The position numbers and the translations under genes are program-made. The notes below the pieces were generated by a model. It saw nothing but the letters and a program-made list of their open reading frames with translations, did no database searches and was not told the DNA's origin. This document shows positions 32,522 to 37,584 of a DNA stretch of 37,584 bases, piece after piece (within the stretch, counting starts at the first letter, position 1; the number at the start of each line of letters is the position of its first letter). Source of the stretch: an uncultured Woeseiaceae bacterium (GTDB lineage Bacteria; Pseudomonadota; Gammaproteobacteria; Steroidobacterales; Woeseiaceae); NCBI GenBank assembly GCA_945788625.1, contig CALZMQ010000037.1, forward strand, positions 1 through 37,584. The letters are read 5' to 3'.

Positions 32522-34342
32522 ATGCAGCGAATTCTCATACTATTCTCATTGTTGTTTGCCGCGTCCGGTCATGCGGTGACGAACCCGACAGGCCATCCGA
32601 TCGGCGGCGGCGAAGACTACGACGACTGGATAGACATACCTGACAACGTCGTGCTGACGAAGATGCAGCTTCGCGATGCGTTATCCGCCGCTGCGGCAGG
32701 CGACGTGGTCTACGTGGACGATGACGCGGAGATCGACCTGACCGGTGAGTGGGACATCGTGATTCCGCCCGGCGTCGTATTGGCGTCCGGCAGAGGCAGG
32801 GGTGGTTCGTTGGGGGCGCGACTGTACACGCGGTCGAAAGAAAAGCGCATCCTGTTTCGGGTGGGTGGCGCCGGCGTGCGAATTACCGGGTTACGGATTC
32901 AGGGCCCGTCGACAACCGTCGACGGACCTGACTGCGGCGGCACGGACGCAACGGGAATATGGGTGTATGACGAAACCGAGGCCGATTGGGGAACGCGCAT
33001 CGACAATAACGAGTTGTGGGCATGGCCCGCCGCAGCGGTCTCCACCTCGGTCATTGCCGGCACGCGCGTGCATCACAACCACATTCATCATAACCGGAGA
33101 AGAGAGACGACATCGGGTTGCAGACGCTACGGTCTGGGCTACGGGGTCGTAACCAACCTGGGAAACGCCCTGATCGAAGCGAATCTCTTTGATCACAACC
33201 GGCATGACATCGCGAGCACGGGTCGGCCCGGCAGCAGCTACGAGGCGCGTTACAACCTGTCCGTTCAGGGATTGATCGGGCACAGTTTTGATATGCACGG
33301 CTGCCGCGATCGTCCGACGGATGCGGCGTGCGTCGATCACCCGAACACTGCGGGAACGAGGATCGACATTCACCACAATACGTTTCTCGACGCCGATCAC
33401 CATGCGGTGGTTATCCGCGGCATTCCGGAAGACGGTGCGTATATTGCCAACAACGAATTCATCCATCGCAATCGCCGCGCCGCAATTTTTCAACGCTACG
33501 CTACCGGCAAAATGTTCGTCGAAAACAATACTTTTCGCGCGAACCCGGGCTCGGGCTGGTTTATTTCGTTCAGCGGAAAGAGCTTCTGGAGGTTTCGGGC
33601 GTTCTCGTCGTACTCCCCGGACAAGCTCGCCGTCGGCGATTTCAATAACGACGGGCACCAGGACGTGTTTCGGTCGTCGCGGGGCTCCTGGTACGTGTCT
33701 TCCACAGCCCGCAAGGCGTGGGAGAAGTGGAATACAAGCGACTACAAGATAAACAAGCTGAGATTTGGCGACTTTGACGGCGATGGCAGCACTGACGTAT
33801 TCCGTTCAAGCGGCGGCAAATGGTACGTGTCCTGGAGCGGCAGCGGCCGATGGGAGCAGATCAACAGTTCGTCGTACGCGATATCGAAGCTGCGATTCGG
33901 CGATTTTGACGGTAACGGAACCACGGATGTTTTCCGCTCAAACGACGGCAAATGGTTCGTTTCGTGGGGTGGGAAAAGCCGGTGGGAACGCATCAATACA
34001 TCCAGCTACGGTATAGCAAAATTGCGCTTTGCGGATCTGAACGGTGATGGTGCAACAGACGTCTTTCGCTCGACAAGCTCCAGGTGGTACGTGTCATGGG
34101 GCGGCCAGGGCCGATGGCAGCAAATAAACCGCTCATCGGCGGCTATCAATCGCCTGAAGTTCTGCGATTTTGATGCGGACGGCGCGGACGACGTGTTCTT
34201 CGCGAACGGTACGGATTGGCGTGTCTCGTGGTCCGGCACATCCCGATGGGAGAGGATCAATAAGTCGTCAATAACCAACCTCGCACTCGGTGACTTCAAC
34301 GGCGACGGCAGATGCGATGTGCTCAGTAAACAGGGGTTCTGA
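32522..34342 (+). CDS. Secreted parallel beta-helix protein with C-terminal FG-GAP/VCBS repeats
   Basis: 606 residues with a signal peptide (MQRILILFSLLFAASGHA). Residues 40-340 form a pectate-lyase-like right-handed beta-helix (IDNNELWAW, VHHNHIHHN, IDIHHNTFLDADHHA, IANNEFIH), with the N-terminal pattern of pectate lyase family 1. From about residue 345 come seven FG-GAP-type blades with calcium-loop motifs (GDFNNDGHQD, GDFDGDGSTD, GDFDGNGTTD, ADLNGDGATD, CDFDADGADD, GDFNGDGRCD) alternating with W-containing strands. It likely binds or cleaves an external polysaccharide; pectate-lyase catalytic residues could not be confirmed. It is 54 bp downstream of the metallopeptidase. Confidence 0.85.
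   Translation: MQRILILFSLLFAASGHAVTNPTGHPIGGGEDYDDWIDIPDNVVLTKMQLRDALSAAAAGDVVYVDDDAEIDLTGEWDIVIPPGVVLASGRGRGGSLGARLYTRSKEKRILFRVGGAGVRITGLRIQGPSTTVDGPDCGGTDATGIWVYDETEADWGTRIDNNELWAWPAAAVSTSVIAGTRVHHNHIHHNRRRETTSGCRRYGLGYGVVTNLGNALIEANLFDHNRHDIASTGRPGSSYEARYNLSVQGLIGHSFDMHGCRDRPTDAACVDHPNTAGTRIDIHHNTFLDADHHAVVIRGIPEDGAYIANNEFIHRNRRAAIFQRYATGKMFVENNTFRANPGSGWFISFSGKSFWRFRAFSSYSPDKLAVGDFNNDGHQDVFRSSRGSWYVSSTARKAWEKWNTSDYKINKLRFGDFDGDGSTDVFRSSGGKWYVSWSGSGRWEQINSSSYAISKLRFGDFDGNGTTDVFRSNDGKWFVSWGGKSRWERINTSSYGIAKLRFADLNGDGATDVFRSTSSRWYVSWGGQGRWQQINRSSAAINRLKFCDFDADGADDVFFANGTDWRVSWSGTSRWERINKSSITNLALGDFNGDGRCDVLSKQGF
33600..34335 (+). repeat. FG-GAP-type coding repeats
   Basis: Tandem units of about 120-125 bp encoding roughly 41 residues each, with the calcium loop DxDGDGxxD and a following W(Y/F)VSW strand. 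Units differ more at the nucleotide level than the 168-bp repeats at the left end, so they are older. One unit has a displaced near-copy at 35739-35782. Confidence 0.8.
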
Positions 34343-34445
34343 GACGGTCGACTCATCGATCTTCCAGACAAATAAGCACATCCCAGAATTGACTGCGTTC
34401 GCAATCGTGGGAAAATCGAGTCTGCGATAAAGGCAAGTCTGGTGA

Positions 34446-35705
34446 ATGTCAGAATCGCAATGCCAGGGTCCGTGCCTCGAAGTCCAGAATCATCACATGT
34501 CGTACAAAGTGTTCGTAGCCAGCGCCGCACGTTCAGAGGACGACGCCTTCCTTGCATTCGCCCCACGTTTCTACCAGATGTTTCCGCATGATCATGGGTT
34601 GGACGTTGAATTACCGGTAATAACGCTGCCCGAACCAACCATGCTCTCCTTGCTGGTTCAGATTAAACAAGCAGGGCATCGCGACATACTCATCGTGACT
34701 CATGCAAACCGGAATGGACTGGACCTGATGCTATCACCGCAAAAGGATCAATGGCGCGCCGTGACCATGCTCCTGCATTTGGCGAGGTGGGAGAGAGTTT
34801 ACGAGACAGTAAAGAACAAGACGAACCCGGCAATGTGGTTCGAATTATATCGCCTGGTCACCGCCGACTACGAGATGCGAAATGCGGAGCAAGCGCATAG
34901 GACAATGCTGCCTCGCCGGCAATCGGGTAAGAGTCGACAGTTTGAGCAAGAGGTCCAGGCTATAAGGGGCTCAAAGAATCGTACAGATGCAGAGAAAGCC
35001 AAGTTGTTGCACGAAAAGGTGGAGCAAGTAAGGAAGAAGTTCCAGGAAAGGAAGCGTTGGGCGAGACGGGATATTGGTTTGCCTGAACACGTTATTGATA
35101 GTTACCTGGTCAACCTGAGAGCAGTTCATCGGCTGAGAATCCGAAACGTAGAGATACGTGGTTGCGATATTGGCCAGAACAATATGCTTCTCTGGCAGTT
35201 GCTTTTTTTCTTTGGTGCGGAGTCGTTAAGCGCCCTCCGCGTGGGAGACAGATTTGGTGACTGCGTCCTGGAGGTTGTACGAAAGCCGCAACACTTTAAC
35301 AGGGTCATGAATAGCAGGCTGAGACATTACCTGGGGCCAACACAAGACATCGCACGGTATGGAGGAGGCAGGTACGTGCGAAGTATCGACCGGCAGCGGG
35401 GAGAAGCATTTTTATATCAGCCCCAAGGAGCCAGGCACTATCGAAACAGGCTGATCTTCATAAGGGTGCGAGTCAGAGGCAGGGAACGAAGTCAAGCTAC
35501 AGCAGCGCACGCGGACGCCGCTCGTCAATTTTTCAATAATAAGTTCGGGCGCTTGGCGGCAAACCGACAACTGCGTCTGTTACCGAGAGTCCAGATTCAC
35601 ATCCCAGTACAGTACACCGAGACATCTCCCTTCTACTTCCCACAAGACTCCCGATTTGGACGATACATATCCCGCATTTCGTCAGGCTACCGTTACCCAG
35701 TTTGA
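34446..35705 (+). CDS. Hypothetical protein with possible clan-CD (CHAT/caspase-like) active site
   Basis: 419 residues from ATG 34446; a start at 34497 is equally plausible and neither has a good ribosome site. The N-terminal part has alternating strands leading to ILIVTHANRNGLDLML (His 86). After a charged, probably coiled-coil insert (about 155-200), VEIRGCDIGQNNMLLW holds Cys 240. The pairing of a His after one strand and a Cys after a later strand, each followed by Gly, recalls clan-CD peptidases. This is a pattern-level inference only. The C-terminal 130 residues are basic and unrecognised. No signal peptide. It lies between the FG-GAP gene and a stray copy of one FG-GAP unit, which suggests insertion. 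Confidence 0.6.
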   Translation: MSESQCQGPCLEVQNHHMSYKVFVASAARSEDDAFLAFAPRFYQMFPHDHGLDVELPVITLPEPTMLSLLVQIKQAGHRDILIVTHANRNGLDLMLSPQKDQWRAVTMLLHLARWERVYETVKNKTNPAMWFELYRLVTADYEMRNAEQAHRTMLPRRQSGKSRQFEQEVQAIRGSKNRTDAEKAKLLHEKVEQVRKKFQERKRWARRDIGLPEHVIDSYLVNLRAVHRLRIRNVEIRGCDIGQNNMLLWQLLFFFGAESLSALRVGDRFGDCVLEVVRKPQHFNRVMNSRLRHYLGPTQDIARYGGGRYVRSIDRQRGEAFLYQPQGARHYRNRLIFIRVRVRGRERSQATAAHADAARQFFNNKFGRLAANRQLRLLPRVQIHIPVQYTETSPFYFPQDSRFGRYISRISSGYRYPV

Positions 35706-35738
35706 TAGCAGGTGGCGTAGCGTGTCTTTTTCTGCGGT

Positions 35739-35782
35739 CGATGGCAGCAAATAAACCGCTCATCGACGGCTATCAATCGGCT
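35739..35782 (+). repeat. Displaced near-identical copy of an FG-GAP repeat fragment
   Basis: Matches 34112-34155 with about one mismatch in the first 40 bases. In the equivalent frame it would encode RWQQINRSSTAINRL against RWQQINRSSAAINRL in the gene. Weaker similarity extends upstream to about 35709. It lies outside any plus-strand gene and its last 10 bases form the 3' end of the minus-strand gene at 35773. Confidence 0.85.
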
Positions 35783-36255
35783 TCGAATATGCTCTCCAGA
35801 TAGGCTTTATCCAGCACCTTTTTCGCAACCGCCAAATCCAGGAGGTAGCGTTCTACATACCTGTCCTTGTCAGTCATGAATTTCGACTCTTTGTCCCGGA
35901 CTTCCATATTGCCTTTGTAGACGGCAACGTATTGCGGGAAATCCTCAACGTCTCCCGCGTTCATTATGACGATGCCCTTGTACCCCAGGATCGACGGTAT
36001 CACTCGTTTCTCACCGTCAGGTTTACCATTGTCCGTGGCTTTGCTCAGCAGTTCTTTCAGGCGTTGGATCTCATCGGATTCGATGATCGAAAAATGCGGA
36101 TCAACCTTGCCTGAGTAGATCAATATCGTTGTGTGCAATCCCTTGCCCTCCGCCTCCCCCCCGGCAAGAGCCCCGGGAACACCAATAGACAGTGCAACGC
36201 AGAACGCCAGAGACAAGAAAACCAGGAAATGACGATTCCTCATGAACGTATGCAT
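35773..36255 (-). CDS. Secreted hypothetical protein
   Basis: 160 residues from ATG 36255, which has GGAG six bases upstream; an in-frame TTG at 36267 overlaps that site. The signal peptide ends near PGALA. The mature region is about 125 residues, charged, with no Cys and a helical C-terminal half (VERYLLDLAVAKKVLDKAY). No family was recognised. Its stop lies in the duplicated FG-GAP fragment, so its C-terminal five or six residues (FEAD end) may derive from that event. It follows the cysteine-rich secreted protein gene by 15 bp and is probably cotranscribed with it. Confidence 0.68.
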   Translation of the reverse strand: MHTFMRNRHFLVFLSLAFCVALSIGVPGALAGGEAEGKGLHTTILIYSGKVDPHFSIIESDEIQRLKELLSKATDNGKPDGEKRVIPSILGYKGIVIMNAGDVEDFPQYVAVYKGNMEVRDKESKFMTDKDRYVERYLLDLAVAKKVLDKAYLESIFEAD

Positions 36256-36270
36256 ACGTGTCTCCAATAA

Positions 36271-37584
36271 TTACAGTATAACTTCATGACCTTGGCCCTG
36301 TGCTTCGCTCGAGCAGGAGCAAAAGTACCCGCAGAAATCCTTATAGCCGCCTCTGTCCGCGGTTTCAGGGTTTGTAATGATGTTATTGGAATTGTCGAGA
36401 TTCGTTGCCGGCGTATGGCCGGGTTTGTGCGACCACTTACCGTCGCTGTCCAGCCGGTACCAATGATAGTCGTGGCCCCAGGTAATCTCTCTTTCGCGGT
36501 CAACAACCAATGCAATCTTGTCCTCCGCACACGGACAGATGCCCGACGGTGGAAGGGGTCGTATTCCGTCCGCTTCAGCAGCTCGCGAAACCTCCTGGCA
36601 CGACATATATTGTGCCTGCGCACCTGCTGCTCTTCCCGGCTGAGCGAACGTATCGGTTCGCTTGTTGTTGGAATAGTTGTAGCAGTTGTTCTCCCATTCA
36701 ATACTTCCCTCTGCACCGCCGTCATTCCAGTAACCGGGCGAATAAGGCGGAATGCTGCATCGAAACTTGCCGACCAGCACTGGGTCGGACACCGGGCTGA
36801 TGCAGCTCTTCAGCGCCTGGGTTGCAGTGTACTTATCGCCTGCCGCCGCCGGCGAGAAAATATTGATCGTGCTGCCGCCTCCGTCCCCAACCAGCGTGCT
36901 GTTGTTGTAGGCACGTATGCGCGCGTCGATGACCGTTCCCGTTACCGTCACGCTTGTATCGCCGATGCAGATATCGTGCAGGTGCGGCTTGGGCAGTTCG
37001 CTGCAGGGTAATACGACCGTCGGATCCGATGGGTCGCTCTCTATCCCGCACAGGCTCTGTACCGCCGTTAACGGATCGGTGGCCGCTGGTGGTGGGTTCA
37101 GCCTGAATATCTGGGATCCCCCGGAGCACGCATGACCGGCTATCCTGGTTGGCCCGTTGAATACGCTTACCAGAGCGCCGTTAGTGATCGAATCAACAAT
37201 GCCGTAGTTTCCACCCTCGTAGACTTCACGGACTGTCGGAGTAGGTAGGCTGCCCGGCGCTTCGATAACCGTCTCGAGATTGGATTTCGGGCTGACGTCG
37301 GCACACAGGGTTTCCGTCGCATGCACCTTCTGCCCCTTCGCGAAATCCGGGCTTACGAAAAGCCACTGGCCCGCGCCGCAACCGTCAACCTGGCCAACAA
37401 GGACATCGTCCGCGAAAACTTCCAGGAGGCCGCCTTCAACCAGGTTGCGGACGCCGATTGCGCCTCCGCAGTCATAGATCGGCGTATCCACCGACGGCGT
37501 CGGCATGCCGAGCGGGTGACCCTTCATGTAGAGTTCCACGGTGACGCCGTTGGAATGCAAACTGGTGTCGGTTCCGACCGTCTG
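36271..37584 (-). CDS. Cysteine-rich secreted-type protein with possible papain-like C-terminal domain (5' end off window)
   Basis: 438 codons, open to the window edge; the N-terminus is not seen. The first 270 residues are repeated small beta units spaced by Gly and Cys, for example VSVFNGPTRIAG and IRAYNNSTLVGDG, reminiscent of bacterial Ig-like modules. The C-terminal 150 residues form a distinct domain, with NCYNYSNNKRTDTF, then DYHWYRLDSDGKWSHKPG, then GGYKDFCGYFC. I recall similar sequences in bacterial secreted proteins and in a mollusc shell-matrix protein. Cys in NCYN followed by His in DYHWYR suggests a papain- or NlpC-like peptidase or amidase, unproven. Many Cys imply disulfides outside the cytoplasm. 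Confidence 0.75.
   Translation of the reverse strand, partial: QTVGTDTSLHSNGVTVELYMKGHPLGMPTPSVDTPIYDCGGAIGVRNLVEGGLLEVFADDVLVGQVDGCGAGQWLFVSPDFAKGQKVHATETLCADVSPKSNLETVIEAPGSLPTPTVREVYEGGNYGIVDSITNGALVSVFNGPTRIAGHACSGGSQIFRLNPPPAATDPLTAVQSLCGIESDPSDPTVVLPCSELPKPHLHDICIGDTSVTVTGTVIDARIRAYNNSTLVGDGGGSTINIFSPAAAGDKYTATQALKSCISPVSDPVLVGKFRCSIPPYSPGYWNDGGAEGSIEWENNCYNYSNNKRTDTFAQPGRAAGAQAQYMSCQEVSRAAEADGIRPLPPSGICPCAEDKIALVVDREREITWGHDYHWYRLDSDGKWSHKPGHTPATNLDNSNNIITNPETADRGGYKDFCGYFCSCSSEAQGQGHEVIL

Overview
The window looks like chromosomal DNA of a moderately GC-rich, Gram-negative heterotroph, most likely a gammaproteobacterium. This is an inference from the TonB-dependent receptor, the DctPQM-type TRAP transporter, several lipoproteins, a CadC-like TPR regulator and the codon style. 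No rRNA, tRNA, integrase, transposase or CRISPR array was seen.

Layout. (1) Bases 1-4424, minus strand: a lipoprotein followed by a very large secreted beta-propeller/repeat protein that runs off the left edge. (2) 4635-11880: a loose set of genes comprising two metal-dependent amidohydrolases, small membrane and secreted proteins (one apparently frameshifted), a CadC-like transcription factor with TPRs, and a lipoprotein. A long REP-like palindrome lies at 6039-6103. (3) 12165-27641: one coherent catabolic locus. On the minus strand it reads GntR regulator, PfkB kinase, FucI-like isomerase, TRAP DctQ, DctM and DctP, TonB receptor, and two Gfo/Idh/MocA proteins; a third Gfo/Idh/MocA gene converges on these from the plus strand. 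On the plus strand, divergent from the GntR gene, are suyA, suyB, comC and slcC. A second copy of the palindrome closes the locus at 27673-27741. (4) 27775-37584: an accessory block of hypothetical secreted or envelope proteins, an FAD-linked oxidase, an aspzincin-like metallopeptidase, a beta-helix/FG-GAP protein, a possible clan-CD peptidase-like protein and a cysteine-rich secreted protein cut by the right edge. Part of this block looks lower in GC and more recently assembled, with a duplicated gene fragment at 35739-35782.

Biology. The plus-strand operon encodes the sulfolactate pathway known from Chromohalobacter: SlcC oxidises (S)-sulfolactate to sulfopyruvate, ComC reduces it to (R)-sulfolactate, and SuyAB releases sulfite and pyruvate. 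The divergent operon carries a kinase that aligns without gaps with E. coli YihV (6-deoxy-6-sulfofructose kinase) over the region compared. It keeps K27, N109 and R138, the residues I recall as contacting the sulfonate. Next to it are an aldose-ketose isomerase, an uptake system for anions, an outer-membrane receptor and three Gfo/Idh/MocA proteins, a fold that includes the NAD-dependent sulfoquinovosidases (GH188). The best reading is a combined regulon for a sulfosugar such as sulfoquinovose and for sulfolactate, able in principle to take a C6 organosulfonate to free sulfite. The isomerase type differs from YihS of E. coli, and the aldolase and sulfolactaldehyde dehydrogenase are not in the window. 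The pathway is therefore incomplete here and its C6 half is a hypothesis.
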